The notes: a model not told the origin generated them from the letters alone. Counted from the first letter of the stretch, positions 34,901 to 44,143 are shown. The stretch is 64,000 bases of DNA from Peribacillus faecalis (GCF_014712675.1 NZ_JACXSI010000023.1:1-64000); one strand, 5' to 3'. Numbers and translations: made by a program.

Positions 34901-36298
34901 TTAAATGATCCTCCAGCTCTTCAGTAGCACAGTAAGCGCTTCTTCTAATTGCTCAATCGGTATGCCCGCAAAACCTAAAACAATTGTCGGTGTGAGATTT
35001 TGTTTTTTCACTAGCATATAATCTGATAGCGGGTATACCTTCATCTGTTCCTTGGCAGCCCTTTCGACAAGCTCTTCCTCTGTCATGCCATTTTGAATTT
35101 GCAGTACAACATGCAAACCTGAATGGCCTCCGATTATCGATATTTGCTGAGAATAGCTTTTCAACTGGCATAAAACAAGTTCCAGCTTTTGACGATACAC
35201 CTTTCTCATTCTATTTAAATGTTTTTCAAACAGACCTTTCTGTATGAATTCTGCTAAAATGTGCTGATCAATTCTGGAAACAGTGCAATGATAGAATGAT
35301 AGTTTCTTTTCATATTTTTTCAGTAAAGTTTCCGGTAAAACCATATAACTTATTCGGATCGAAGGCATTAATGATTTGGAAAAACTGCCTAAATAAATGA
35401 CTTTCCCTCCTTGGTCCATACTCTGCAACGAAGGAATCATTTTGCCGCTGTAACGAAATTCGCTGTCGTAATCATCTTCAATAATATAGCGTTCTTCGTT
35501 AGCCGATGCCCAATTTAGAAGCTGCATTCTTCGGTTCACCGGCAAAACATTTCCATACGGAAAATGATGTGAAGGCGTGACATAGGCAACATCTATCGCC
35601 AACTCATCCAATCGTTCAACAATCAGCCCTTCCTCATCTACTTCAAGCGGATGAACCCGCTTCGGATATGTACTTAAAATACGGTGAATTAAATGATAGC
35701 CCGGGTCCTCAACCCCGTAAACTGTTTTCTCATTCAACAGCACCAATAGTTGCTGCAGCAATATTTCAATGCCGGCTCCAATGATAATTTGTTCCGGCGA
35801 GCAGATCAGGCCTCGCGCATGATATAAATAATTGGCTATCTCTTTTTGAAGCGCATATTCACCTTTATGATTGCCTAGCAATAGCAGCTGCTGATTTTCT
35901 TCCGCGACATATTGCTTCAAAAGCTTTCTCCATGTATGAAATGGAAAACTGCCAGTATCAATTTGACTCGGATGAAAATGATAGCGCACTTCGCAATGTT
36001 CTTTCTCAAGACGCTTCGGCCTTTCCTGCTTAGGAATGTAAGCCAAATCTTCATAGGCCATCACAAAATAACCCTTTCGCGGGACTACTTCCACATATCC
36101 TTCAGCAACTAGCTGATTGTAAGCTGTATCAATCGTATTATGGCTAATCTTCAAAAAATCCGCCAACTTTCTCTTCGAAGGTAGCTTATCTTGAAAACTT
36201 AATCTTCCCTCTAAAATTTCTTTTTTTATATATTCATATAACTGTTCATACAGAGGCACTCTATCCAAACGGTTTAAATGGCAAGAAAGCATATCCAC
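34901..36298 (-). CDS. pdxR: PdxR, MocR-family regulator of pyridoxal 5'-phosphate synthesis
   Basis: A 465-residue fusion of an N-terminal GntR-type winged helix (PLYEQLYEYIKKEILEGRL...LPSKRKLADFLKISHNTIDTAYNQLVAEGYVEVVPRKGYFV) and a fold-type-I aminotransferase domain. The PLP-lysine lies in YLGSFSKSLMPSIRISYMVLP and the cofactor aspartate in YVIEDDYDSEF. It senses PLP and controls pdxST, from which it is divergent with direct repeats between. Start GTG 36298 is 6 nt after GGAGGAG. Its own terminator separates it from the sortase block. Confidence 0.93.
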   Translation of the reverse strand: MDMLSCHLNRLDRVPLYEQLYEYIKKEILEGRLSFQDKLPSKRKLADFLKISHNTIDTAYNQLVAEGYVEVVPRKGYFVMAYEDLAYIPKQERPKRLEKEHCEVRYHFHPSQIDTGSFPFHTWRKLLKQYVAEENQQLLLLGNHKGEYALQKEIANYLYHARGLICSPEQIIIGAGIEILLQQLLVLLNEKTVYGVEDPGYHLIHRILSTYPKRVHPLEVDEEGLIVERLDELAIDVAYVTPSHHFPYGNVLPVNRRMQLLNWASANEERYIIEDDYDSEFRYSGKMIPSLQSMDQGGKVIYLGSFSKSLMPSIRISYMVLPETLLKKYEKKLSFYHCTVSRIDQHILAEFIQKGLFEKHLNRMRKVYRQKLELVLCQLKSYSQQISIIGGHSGLHVVLQIQNGMTEEELVERAAKEQMKVYPLSDYMLVKKQNLTPTIVLGFAGIPIEQLEEALTVLLKSWRII

Positions 36299-36316
36299 TT
36301 CTGTCTCCTCCTCAAT

Positions 36317-36376
36317 CTGATACCATCATTTTAATTAAAACTGATACTTTTAATGTGGTCTGACTCTCATTATACT
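36317..36376 (+). promoter_or_regulatory. pdxR/pdxS divergent promoter with PdxR-type direct repeats
   Basis: CTGATAC occurs at 36317-36323 and 36341-36347, 24 bp apart, each followed by a TTTTAAT-rich stretch. MocR regulators commonly bind direct repeats in such intergenic spaces. TATACT at 36371-36376 is a good -10 for pdxS but the -35 region is poor, as expected for an activated promoter. Confidence 0.6.
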
Positions 36377-36414
36377 TTAAAAAATAAGAATTTTACGAAG
36401 GGATTGAAAATAAG

Positions 36415-37299
36415 ATGAAAACAATTGCTAGTGAAACCGTAAAACGAGGAATGGCTCATATGCAGAAAGGCGGAGTCATCATGGATGTCGTCAATGCCGA
36501 ACAAGCAAAAATTGCTGAAAGCGCTGGGGCTGTAGCTGTTATGGCTTTAGAGCGTGTGCCATCAGATATTCGCGCAGCTGGCGGAGTGGCAAGAATGGCT
36601 GATCCCCGCATTATTGAAGAAGTAATGAATGCTGTTTCCATCCCGGTCATGGCTAAGGCACGGATTGGACATATCGTTGAAGCACGGATTCTTGAAGCGA
36701 TGGGTGTCGATTATATTGATGAAAGTGAAGTACTGACGCCGGCAGATGAAGAGTTTCATTTATTGAAAAGTGCATTTACTGTTCCATTTGTTTGCGGTTG
36801 CCGTGATTTAGGTGAAGCAGTGCGCCGGATTGGTGAAGGTGCTTCGATGCTGCGTACAAAGGGAGAACCTGGTACAGGAAATATCGTTGAGGCTGTTCGC
36901 CACATGCGTAAAGTCAACGCCCAGGTACGTAAAGTCATTCATATGAGCGAGGATGAACTGATGACGGAAGCGAAAAATTTAGGAGCATCCTTTGAGTTGC
37001 TAAAGCAAATTAAAGAAGCAGGCCGCCTCCCTGTCGTAAATTTCGCAGCCGGTGGAATTGCGACTCCAGCTGATGCGGCACTAATGATGGAATTAGGCGC
37101 TGACGGCGTATTTGTCGGCTCAGGCATTTTTAAATCAGAGAATCCTGAGAAATTCGCCTCTGCCATCGTTCAGGCAACCACTTATTACACGGACTATGAT
37201 TTAATCGGCAAGCTTTCAAAAGAACTTGGTTCGGCTATGAAAGGCATTGATATTGCTAAACTTTCTCCAACCGAACGAATGCAGGAACGAGGCTGGTAA
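36415..37299 (+). CDS. pdxS: pyridoxal 5'-phosphate synthase subunit PdxS
   Basis: A 294-residue (beta/alpha)8 lyase that builds PLP from ribose 5-phosphate, glyceraldehyde 3-phosphate and ammonia from PdxT. Catalytic residues D24, K81 (MAKARIGH) and K149 (RTKGEPGTG) are present. The sequence is highly conserved throughout. It has a GAAGGGATTG SD, and pdxT starts 1 bp after its stop, so the two are one operon. Divergent pdxR is the probable regulator. Confidence 0.98.
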   Translation: MKTIASETVKRGMAHMQKGGVIMDVVNAEQAKIAESAGAVAVMALERVPSDIRAAGGVARMADPRIIEEVMNAVSIPVMAKARIGHIVEARILEAMGVDYIDESEVLTPADEEFHLLKSAFTVPFVCGCRDLGEAVRRIGEGASMLRTKGEPGTGNIVEAVRHMRKVNAQVRKVIHMSEDELMTEAKNLGASFELLKQIKEAGRLPVVNFAAGGIATPADAALMMELGADGVFVGSGIFKSENPEKFASAIVQATTYYTDYDLIGKLSKELGSAMKGIDIAKLSPTERMQERGW

Positions 37300-37300
37300 C

Positions 37301-37888
37301 ATGAAAACAATCGGAGTACTTGGACTGCAAGGAGCTGTTCAAGAACATGTAAGTCATATAGATGCAGTTGGCTGTAAAAGTGTGGTCGTCAAAACTGTCG
37401 AGCAGTTAGAGCACATAGACGGCTTGATCATTCCGGGCGGTGAAAGCACAACGATGAGACGCTTCATCGACCAATACGGATTTTTGGAGCCTTTAATGAA
37501 ATTTGGCAAACAAAAACCGATATACGGTACTTGTGCCGGCATGGTGCTGCTTGCCAATCGCTTAGCAGGAGGTGAGAAACCGCATCTTCAGCTCATTGAT
37601 ATTACCGTTAAACGTAATGCTTTCGGCCGCCAACGCGATAGCTTTGAAGCTAAATTAAATGTAAAAGCAATGGAGACGCCATTCCCGGCTGTCTTTATCC
37701 GGGCCCCATTTGTTGAAGAGGCAGGTGCTAATGTAGAAATACTTGCGGAATATGAAGGACACATCGTCGCGGCACGGCAAGACCATATTCTTGTCACTGC
37801 CTTTCATCCTGAATTAACGGATGATACTCGATTTATGAAGTTGTTTCTCCAAATGGTTAAATTAAACAAAAGTGCAAGCACCCTCTAA
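37301..37888 (+). CDS. pdxT: pyridoxal 5'-phosphate synthase glutaminase subunit PdxT
   Basis: A 195-residue class-I glutaminase feeding ammonia to PdxS. The GLQGAVQEH oxyanion region, PGGEST, the nucleophile C78 in YGTCAGM, and the His/Glu pair in FHPELT are intact. ATG 37301 is the family start; the frame extends upstream into pdxS without an SD. Its TAA is followed directly by a modular repeat and then a terminator. Confidence 0.97.
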   Translation: MKTIGVLGLQGAVQEHVSHIDAVGCKSVVVKTVEQLEHIDGLIIPGGESTTMRRFIDQYGFLEPLMKFGKQKPIYGTCAGMVLLANRLAGGEKPHLQLIDITVKRNAFGRQRDSFEAKLNVKAMETPFPAVFIRAPFVEEAGANVEILAEYEGHIVAARQDHILVTAFHPELTDDTRFMKLFLQMVKLNKSASTL

Positions 37889-38043
37889 GAAACACCGTAT
37901 GAACAGAGGATCTCAGGATGATAGTCACAAAGTCGAAGACATGCGGACGCGGTGGTTTCAGTCTTGTCCACCCTCCAAAAGATATAGGAAACACGAAGAA
38001 CGACAGTGATTCAATGTGTAATTTGCATCGGCTAAAGCAAAAT
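37889..38043 (+). repeat. second-type modular repeat, copy 9, truncated (after pdxT)
   Basis: It starts GAAACACCGTATGAAC at the pdxT stop and continues as in the 11.4-kb copy: a cassette in minus orientation with CAAAGTC and the substituted CGAAGACATGCGGACG apical part, then CACCCTCCAAAAGATAAAGG-like and AACACGAAGAACGACAGTGATTC. It breaks off and joins CATCGGCTAAAGC, a piece of the ATCGGC cassette. Confidence 0.8.
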
Positions 38044-38090
38044 AAAAGAGATGAGCATTCCAAGTCTGGTTATACTCATCTCTTTTTCAC
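38044..38090. terminator. terminator after pdxST / vanZ-like gene
   Basis: Arms AAAAGAGATGAG and CTCATCTCTTTTT flank a loop of about 20 nt between convergent genes. Confidence 0.85.
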
Positions 38091-38566
38091 ATTTTTCTTT
38101 TATAAAGAAAATAAAGAACTAATGCCACAATGCCGCACAATCCTCCAACGCTATCTAAAATGACATCCTGCAATAACGGTGTTCTTCCCCCTGTCAGCTT
38201 TTGATGAAATTCGTCTAAGCATGCATAAAGCACAACAAACATGAAAGATACAGCGAAAGTCATCAGACTTCCATTCCACTTATTTCTAAAGAAAGCATAA
38301 GTAAGAAAACCTAAAACAAAGAAGATGCCAAAGTGAGCAGCTTTTCGGATGAAAAATTCAAGAACGCCCTCGACTCCTATCGCATAGATGCTAATTTCAC
38401 TTCCCGCATAATAAAAATGGACTCTTTGCAATAGTTGTTCTACAGGAGTACCCCTGAAGTTCGCCAATATGTACGATAAGCTTTGTTCCTCATATGTTTG
38501 TGAAGAAAACATATAGATAATTCCCATCCAAACTACTAACATAATAAATATGTATTTCTTTTTCAT
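38087..38566 (-). CDS. VanZ family membrane protein
   Basis: A 159-residue protein with four transmembrane helices and the VanZ signature residues: FSSQ after the first helix, RKAAHFGIFFVLG in the second, and YACLDEFHQKLTGGR before the last. VanZ raises teicoplanin resistance in enterococci, but chromosomal relatives in Bacillus have no known role. The ATG is preceded by GAGGTCC. It converges on pdxT and is otherwise isolated. Confidence 0.88.
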   Translation of the reverse strand: MKKKYIFIMLVVWMGIIYMFSSQTYEEQSLSYILANFRGTPVEQLLQRVHFYYAGSEISIYAIGVEGVLEFFIRKAAHFGIFFVLGFLTYAFFRNKWNGSLMTFAVSFMFVVLYACLDEFHQKLTGGRTPLLQDVILDSVGGLCGIVALVLYFLYKRKM

Positions 38567-38862
38567 TCTTGGACCTCACTTTAAGCAGAATATTCTCGCC
38601 GCACCTTCCTTATTATTTCTTTTTTATTATTTACACTAGTTTTTCTGAATGAAACATCACCCTAATGGTAATTCCATAATAAACCTCTCTTTAACCCTTT
38701 CAATATATCTGCTCAAAGATTTACTCATTCTTTCATATTTAAAGGCAGGCTCGATATGTTACTCTCTTGTTAGAAGTATGTTAGTGTGGCATAATCTAAG
38801 AGTTGTAATTATATTAGAAATAATCTAAACACTTAAACAAATCACTATTTCAGGAGGAACAT

Positions 38863-39648
38863 ATGAAAGTATTTCTCACAAGTTTTCTCGCACTCATCTG
38901 TTTTGCTGTGCTGATTTTCGGCAATGTATCTTGGAATGAAAAAATCGAAGATGCCTCTGCCGATAATATTACAAAGCCAAGAACGGCTGATCTGTCTTCA
39001 TCTGGACAAGTTGAAAAACAAACTTCCGATTTAGTGAAGTTCATTAGCAACTGGCCAGAAGAAAGCGCTGAAGTATTTAAAGAACGATTAAAGGATGACA
39101 AACCTTTTAAAATTGTACTCGCAGGCTCATCAGAAATAGAAAATGATACGTTTTCGTTAGAGAAAGCACTGCAAGAAAATATTATGGAGACATACGGTAA
39201 CGCAATCGAATTATCCTCAATCACATTTGATGTTACATCTACAGAGTTTTTAGAAGAAGGACATGAGCAAGAAATAGCAGATTTGAATGCGGACATGATT
39301 ATCTTTGAATCATTGACTTTAAAAGATAACGGAGAGGTCATTATTGAAGATTCACACGAAAATATTTCCACTATAATGCAAGCAACCGAAGCTGCAAATC
39401 CTAATATCAGTTTTATCGTACAACCGCCTCCACCATTATTTGAAGCAAACTTTTATCCTAGACAGGTAGAAGAGTTGAAAAAATATGCTGAACAAAGCGG
39501 CATTGTTTATCTAGATTATTGGAACTCCTTCCCGGAAGAAGGGACAGCGGAACGCGCTTCATATTTCACTAAAAGCCGTGATTCACTAAACGCTGAAGGC
39601 TATGCTTTATGGACAGACTACTTGTTAAATTATTTGATCAGCCAATAA
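38863..39648 (+). CDS. SGNH/GDSL-like hydrolase family membrane-anchored protein
   Basis: A 261-residue protein with one N-terminal hydrophobic segment (signal or anchor, about 2-21) and an extracellular domain. The motif IVLAGSSEIE stands at the GDSL position, and FIVQPPPPL and SLNAEGYALWTDYLLNYL match later blocks of SGNH-like proteins. The expected catalytic Asp-His pair near the C-terminus is not clear, so activity is uncertain. A strong SD (AGGAGG) precedes the ATG and a terminator follows the stop. Substrate unknown. Confidence 0.7.
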   Translation: MKVFLTSFLALICFAVLIFGNVSWNEKIEDASADNITKPRTADLSSSGQVEKQTSDLVKFISNWPEESAEVFKERLKDDKPFKIVLAGSSEIENDTFSLEKALQENIMETYGNAIELSSITFDVTSTEFLEEGHEQEIADLNADMIIFESLTLKDNGEVIIEDSHENISTIMQATEAANPNISFIVQPPPPLFEANFYPRQVEELKKYAEQSGIVYLDYWNSFPEEGTAERASYFTKSRDSLNAEGYALWTDYLLNYLISQ

Positions 39649-39663
39649 CTTTATTACTACAAA

Positions 39664-39700
39664 ACCGGAGCAACGATGCAGTTTGCTCCGGTTTTTTAAA
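39664..39700 (+). terminator. intrinsic terminator of the SGNH-like gene
   Basis: AACCGGAGCAA/TTTGCTCCGGTT stem followed by TTTTT, 15 bp past the stop. Confidence 0.9.
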
Positions 39701-39929
39701 TTGTTTCATTTTTAATTATACTCATATAACTAAACGCAACTTAGGTTTTGCCTGCATAATCAGTAACAATCCTGAATAATTACCTTCTCTTAATTTATGT
39801 ATTCAATTTATTATGTCTTTTTCTTTATGTCAAAGCTTTCAATAAAAAATTATATTAAGAAAACTCTATAATCGATTTCCCTCATGCTCATTAATCCGTT
39901 GGAATAATTTACATCACCCAGTCCGGTTA

Positions 39930-39959
39930 AGTTGTCTAGACAACTAGTCATTTTAATAT
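39930..39959 (+). promoter_or_regulatory. nagA promoter with palindromic NagR-type operator
   Basis: A perfect 16-bp palindrome AGTTGTCTAGACAACT lies at 39930-39945. The core TCTAGA and overall size resemble the dre site bound by NagR/YvoA in B. subtilis. TTGTCT (39932-39937) and TAATAT (39954-39959) with 16 bp spacing could be the -35/-10, placing the operator over the -35. NagR is encoded in the same operon. Confidence 0.7.
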
Positions 39960-40015
39960 GTAAAATAAGAGCAAGGAAGTCCACATTATTATTCCCATCT
40001 ATAAGGAGGAGCATC

Positions 40016-41206
40016 ATGAGTCATTCTTCCCAAACCTTAATTAAAAATGCTGAAATTTATTTAGAAAATGAAATTATCGAAAATGGTTACTTGCTGATTC
40101 AAGATGGCAAAATCGCCGAGGTCGGAACAATGGAGCAGCTTAAACTGGATTCATTTGAACATATAGAAGTGATTACGCTGAATGATGGCGACAAACTTAT
40201 CCCTGGATTTGTTGATGTGCACATTCACGGAGCTGGAGGTGCTGATACGATGGATGGCACAACCGAAGCACTCCGTACGATGGCCGTTCATCTTCCTCAA
40301 GAAGGTACTACCAGCTTTCTAGCAACAACAATGACGCAATCTCAAGAAAATATTCGTCACGCTTTGCAAAATGCCGCACACTATCAAAATACACATAATG
40401 AAGCCGGGACAGCGGAAGTGATCGGCGTTCATCTCGAAGGTCCTTTTATTAACCCGGACAAAAAAGGCGCTCAGCCAGGAGAGTATGTTCTAGAACCTAA
40501 TATCAATATTTTCAAGGAATGGCAGCAGCTTGCCGATGGAACAATAAAACTTGTTACAGTTGCGCCGGAAATGCCGAACGGACTTGAATTTATCCAATAT
40601 CTTTCTGATCATGGTGTTACAGCTTCCATCGGTCATACGGACTCTACTTTTGCCGAAGTGAAAGCAGCTGCAGAAGCAGGAGCTACTCAAGTCACTCATT
40701 TGTATAACGGCATGCGCGGTTTGCACCATCGTGAGCCAGGTACAGCAGGCGCAGCCCTTTTAATCGAAGAATTAAAGGTCGAGTTGATTTCTGATGGCAT
40801 TCATATTTGTCCGGAAATGATTCAGCTTGCTATTAGAGCAAAAGGAAAAGACGGTGCCCTTCTTATTACAGATTCAATGCGAGCTAAGTGCTTAAAAAAC
40901 GGACATTATGAGTTGGGTGGTCAGCCAGTTGTTGTAACTGACGGTAAAGCAACTCTTGAAGACGGCACCCTAGCAGGCAGTGTTTTAAAAATGATTGATT
41001 CCGTGAGAAATATGCTTTCATTTACTGATTTAACTTTGCACGATATTGTAAAAATGGCCTCAAGCACACCTGCAAAGCAAGCTCATGTTTTCGACCGTAA
41101 AGGAAGCATTGCTGTCGGCAAAGATGCTGACTTAGTTATCTTAAATAAAGATGTTGTTATTGAAAGAACGATTTGCCGAGGCAAATTAGCATACAAAAAA
41201 GCGTAA
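40016..41206 (+). CDS. nagA: N-acetylglucosamine-6-phosphate deacetylase
   Basis: A 396-residue amidohydrolase that removes acetate from GlcNAc-6-P in wall-sugar recycling. Motifs: GFVDVHIHGAGG, HLEGPFINPDKKGAQ (metal Glu), ASIGHTDS, THLYNGMRGLHHREPG, LITDSMRAK (catalytic Asp). ATG 40016 follows AAGGAGGAGCATC; the longer frame from 39932 starts inside the operator. First gene of nagA-nagB-nagR. Confidence 0.97.
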   Translation: MSHSSQTLIKNAEIYLENEIIENGYLLIQDGKIAEVGTMEQLKLDSFEHIEVITLNDGDKLIPGFVDVHIHGAGGADTMDGTTEALRTMAVHLPQEGTTSFLATTMTQSQENIRHALQNAAHYQNTHNEAGTAEVIGVHLEGPFINPDKKGAQPGEYVLEPNINIFKEWQQLADGTIKLVTVAPEMPNGLEFIQYLSDHGVTASIGHTDSTFAEVKAAAEAGATQVTHLYNGMRGLHHREPGTAGAALLIEELKVELISDGIHICPEMIQLAIRAKGKDGALLITDSMRAKCLKNGHYELGGQPVVVTDGKATLEDGTLAGSVLKMIDSVRNMLSFTDLTLHDIVKMASSTPAKQAHVFDRKGSIAVGKDADLVILNKDVVIERTICRGKLAYKKA

Positions 41207-41260
41207 TGATTATATTGCCGCTAACAGAATAAATAAGACATGAAGGAAAAGGCGATTACT

Positions 41261-41992
41261 ATGACTATTCAAATTATCAAAACTAACAACTATGAAGAAA
41301 TGAGCCGCGTTGCTGCTGAAAAAATCATCAACCTTGTTAAAAAGAAACCGCATGCTGAATTGGGGTTAGCTACAGGAGGAACCCCTGAAGGCGTATACCG
41401 CTTATTAATTGAAGACCACCAAGCAAATGGAACATCTTATAAACAAGTAAGAACTGTTAACCTTGATGAATATATCGGGTTACCGAAAGAAGATCAGAAC
41501 AGTTATTTCACTTTCATGAAAGAAAAGTTATTCAACCACATTGATATTCTTCCTGAGAACACACATGTTCCTAATGGAATGGCTGGTGACGTAAATGCTG
41601 AAGCCGATCGTTATGAAAGTTTCGTGCATGAAATCGGCGGTGTTGATTTGCAAATTTTAGGCATTGGTCACAACGGACATATTGCTTTTAACGAACCAGG
41701 GACACCCTTCGATAGCACGACACATGTAATTGATTTGACAGAAGATACACGTCAAGCCAATGCCCGCTTCTTTAACAGTATCGATGAAGTGCCGACTAAA
41801 GCAATAACAATGGGAATCCAAACGATTATGGACAGTAAAGAAATCATTTTATTGGCATCCGGCGCATCGAAAGCAGAAGCTCTCAAGAGACTTGTTCACG
41901 GAGAAATAACAGAACAATTCCCAGCCTCTATTCTGCAAAAGCACAGTCATGTTACAATAATTGCAGACGAAGCTGCCTTGCAGTTGATCTAG
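41261..41992 (+). CDS. nagB: glucosamine-6-phosphate deaminase
   Basis: A 243-residue isomerase/deaminase making fructose-6-P and ammonia. Conserved blocks: GLATGGTPEGVY, NLDEYIGLP (active-site Asp), GIGHNGHIAFNEPG (His, Glu). ATG 41261 lies 10 nt after an AAGGAAAAGG SD; the ATG at 41240 has none. It is 54 bp after nagA. A modular repeat separates it from nagR, starting in the stop codon. Confidence 0.97.
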   Translation: MTIQIIKTNNYEEMSRVAAEKIINLVKKKPHAELGLATGGTPEGVYRLLIEDHQANGTSYKQVRTVNLDEYIGLPKEDQNSYFTFMKEKLFNHIDILPENTHVPNGMAGDVNAEADRYESFVHEIGGVDLQILGIGHNGHIAFNEPGTPFDSTTHVIDLTEDTRQANARFFNSIDEVPTKAITMGIQTIMDSKEIILLASGASKAEALKRLVHGEITEQFPASILQKHSHVTIIADEAALQLI

Positions 41993-42140
41993 AAAAACCG
42001 TCACCGGTCCTTTTTCATCATGTATATACTACTGAGATTGACCTCGATGAAAAAGGAGCCAAGCTAGGTGTAAAGTTAGACAGCCATCTAAGTTCAAAAA
42101 TATATACATTTTTGTTTAGAAGAACCGTCACCAGTATTAA
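41993..42140 (+). repeat. short modular repeat, copy 10 (after nagB)
   Basis: It starts AAAAACCGTCACCGG at the nagB TAG, has the short-loop inner hairpin, then goes straight to AGGTGTAAAGTTAGACAGCC and GTTCAAAAATATA. None of the cassettes are present. A fragment AGAACCGTCACCAGT at 42121-42135 repeats the start motif. This copy lies within the nag operon. Confidence 0.9.
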
Positions 42141-42161
42141 AATTCCAAGGAGCTGATTGAA

Positions 42162-42884
42162 ATGATTGATAAAAGTTCACCTGTGCCTATTTATCACCAG
42201 CTCGAGGAACTTATCAAAACACAAATCGAATCAGGAGAACTGAAGCCAAACGAAGCTATCCCTTCTGAGCGGGAATATACTGAGAAATACCACATCAGCA
42301 GGATGACTGTCAGACAAGCTTTAACAAACCTAGTGAATGAGGGGCTCTTATATCGAAAAAAAGGATGCGGTACATTTGTCAGCGAGCATAAAGTCGAACA
42401 AGTATTAAATCGTTTGACGAGCTTTTCAGAGGAAATGATCCAGCGTGGTTTGAAACCGCGAAGCAACATTTTATCCTTTGAAACGGTAGCGGCAAAGCGC
42501 TCTGTTTCTGCAAAACTAGGAGTTGCATTGGGCGAGCCTGTCTTAAAAATTGAGCGTATCCGTTTAGCTGACGATGTCCCGATGGCTATTGAAACATCGT
42601 ATATGCCAATTCACTTGACTGCCGGCCTTACAGAGGAACTGGCAAAGGATTCGATTTACAACTTCATTGAAGAACAACTATCATTAAAAATCAGTGATGC
42701 TAACCAAGAACTTGAAGCTATCTCCGCTAACGAACTCGAAGCCCGGCACCTTCAAATCCAAAAAGGCAGCCCGGTATTACGAATCAAAATGGTCTCCTAT
42801 CTGGAAGACCAAACTCCATTCGAATACGTAAAATCATCCTTCCGGGCTGACCGGTATCGATTTTATGTGCAGCTGAAAAGGTAG
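42162..42884 (+). CDS. nagR: GntR/HutC-family repressor NagR
   Basis: A 240-residue regulator with an N-terminal GntR winged helix (PIYHQLEELIKTQIESGEL, PSEREYTEKYHISRMTVRQALTNLVNEGLL) and a C-terminal UTRA ligand domain that in NagR binds glucosamine-6-P or GlcNAc-6-P. It is the B. subtilis YvoA type. SD CAAGGAGCTG 6 nt before the ATG. Third gene of the nag operon, so likely autoregulated through the palindrome before nagA. Confidence 0.94.
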   Translation: MIDKSSPVPIYHQLEELIKTQIESGELKPNEAIPSEREYTEKYHISRMTVRQALTNLVNEGLLYRKKGCGTFVSEHKVEQVLNRLTSFSEEMIQRGLKPRSNILSFETVAAKRSVSAKLGVALGEPVLKIERIRLADDVPMAIETSYMPIHLTAGLTEELAKDSIYNFIEEQLSLKISDANQELEAISANELEARHLQIQKGSPVLRIKMVSYLEDQTPFEYVKSSFRADRYRFYVQLKR

Positions 42885-42887
42885 CTA

Positions 42888-42980
42888 CGGTGCCTGTCAC
42901 CACCCGAAATTCGTCGCCCTGGCGCACAAAAAGGATAGATGCAAGCGGGTTTCCCCTCTTATCATCTATCCTTTTTATTT
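42888..42980 (+). terminator. short GC-rich repeat plus terminator after nagR
   Basis: GGTGCCTGTCACCACCCG with AATTCGTCG (42896-42921) is a small repeat also seen near 47820. A hairpin AAAAGGATAGAT/ATCTATCCTTTT (42928-42978) with loop text AAGCGGG..CCCTCTT follows; an almost identical terminator stands at 48146. Confidence 0.8.
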
Positions 42981-43040
42981 TTGATATAATCTACTTATAG
43001 GCCGATTATCGTATTGAAAATTCTACCTTCTAAGTATGTA

Positions 43041-44057
43041 TCACTTTAAATCTTTAATTCCTGTTTCTAATATTTCCATTTGCAGCAGTGTCTGTTCGTC
43101 AGTAATGGTTTTATTTTTACCATTCACAACAGCTTCATATAAATCATCGTAAACTCTTCCGTAATCACCGTTGATTGATTTCACTTTTTCTTCGTGAATT
43201 GTACCTTCTTCGTCTATATACGTCAGCACGCCATATTCTTTTAGCGTATCGACCCCAAAATCTTTGTGACCAGGCATGTAAAATAATTTCAAATGTTCTT
43301 CCTGGCGATCTTTCGTTTCTTTCACAAAGCAGCCCTTTTTACCATACACAACGAAGCTAGGTCTTTCTTTAATCCTAAAATAACTAGATTTTACAGAAAC
43401 CTTTAATCCGCCATAATATAAATCCAGGTCAAAATAATCATTCATTCTGCCTTGTCCTAATAATTGGCGAACATCATAATGGATATGATCCGGTTTGCCA
43501 AAATAGCTGATTACCTGATCCAATGTATGACAGGCATGTCCATATAAATATGACGATGCAGGATCAAAAGTATGAGCGGACTCTGGTACTTCGGGACGGT
43601 AATAGTCATAATGCATTTCCACTTCCAGAAGATCTCCTAACTTCCCTTCTTCAATCACTTTTTTAACCGTTAAAAAGTCACTATCAAAACGTCGATTTTG
43701 ATACGCTTGAACAATTAAGCCTTTCTCTTTTGCAAGTGCAAATATTTCTTTTGCCTGCACAGAAGTTTCCATAAAAGGTTTTTCAACCAAACAGTGTTTA
43801 TTATGCTCTAATACTAATTTTGCGTATTCATAATGGCTATCATGTTTCGTGCAGATGACGATAAGTTTAATATCCTGATCATTTAATAGCTCGTCTAAAT
43901 CAGATATGTAATTAATGCCGGCAATTCTATCCCAGCTTTCATGCTCAGGATTTCTTTGATAAATGGTTTTCACCTTAATATTCTCTCTTTGCAAAACGAA
44001 CGGCAAATGATATCTGTTTGTGCTTTTGCCGTTCCCAATATAACCAATAGTAAGCAT
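43041..44057 (-). CDS. Gfo/Idh/MocA family NAD(P)-dependent oxidoreductase
   Basis: A 338-residue sugar-type dehydrogenase. The Rossmann motif GYIGNGKSTNRYH, the conserved CLVEKPFMET (catalytic Lys in EKP) and the C-terminal alpha/beta domain (GHACHTLDQVISYFG, with the conserved HxxD-like pattern) are visible. The substrate is unknown. ATG 44057 is 5 nt after GGAGG; the longer frame begins within the SD. It lies downstream of the mannose PTS genes, separated by a terminator, so it may act on a sugar but is not clearly in that operon. Confidence 0.87.
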   Translation of the reverse strand: MLTIGYIGNGKSTNRYHLPFVLQRENIKVKTIYQRNPEHESWDRIAGINYISDLDELLNDQDIKLIVICTKHDSHYEYAKLVLEHNKHCLVEKPFMETSVQAKEIFALAKEKGLIVQAYQNRRFDSDFLTVKKVIEEGKLGDLLEVEMHYDYYRPEVPESAHTFDPASSYLYGHACHTLDQVISYFGKPDHIHYDVRQLLGQGRMNDYFDLDLYYGGLKVSVKSSYFRIKERPSFVVYGKKGCFVKETKDRQEEHLKLFYMPGHKDFGVDTLKEYGVLTYIDEEGTIHEEKVKSINGDYGRVYDDLYEAVVNGKNKTITDEQTLLQMEILETGIKDLK

Positions 44058-44096
44058 AGCAGCCTCCAAAGTAAGTTTTATATGCTCTTATATATG

Positions 44097-44130
44097 AAAA
44101 GCACCACCTAATATAATCAGGGGGTGCTCC
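44097..44130 (-). terminator. intrinsic terminator of the mannose PTS operon
   Basis: On the minus strand AGCACC..CCT / AGG..GGTGCT is followed by TTTTC, 15 bp past the IID stop. Confidence 0.8.
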
Positions 44131-44143
44131 TCTATTTGTTTCA

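Noticed and set aside
38850-39371. 173-residue minus-strand frame opposite the SGNH-like gene
   Set aside because: Antisense shadow; Ser-rich composition typical of reverse reading, no SD, overlaps a gene with signal peptide and strong SD.
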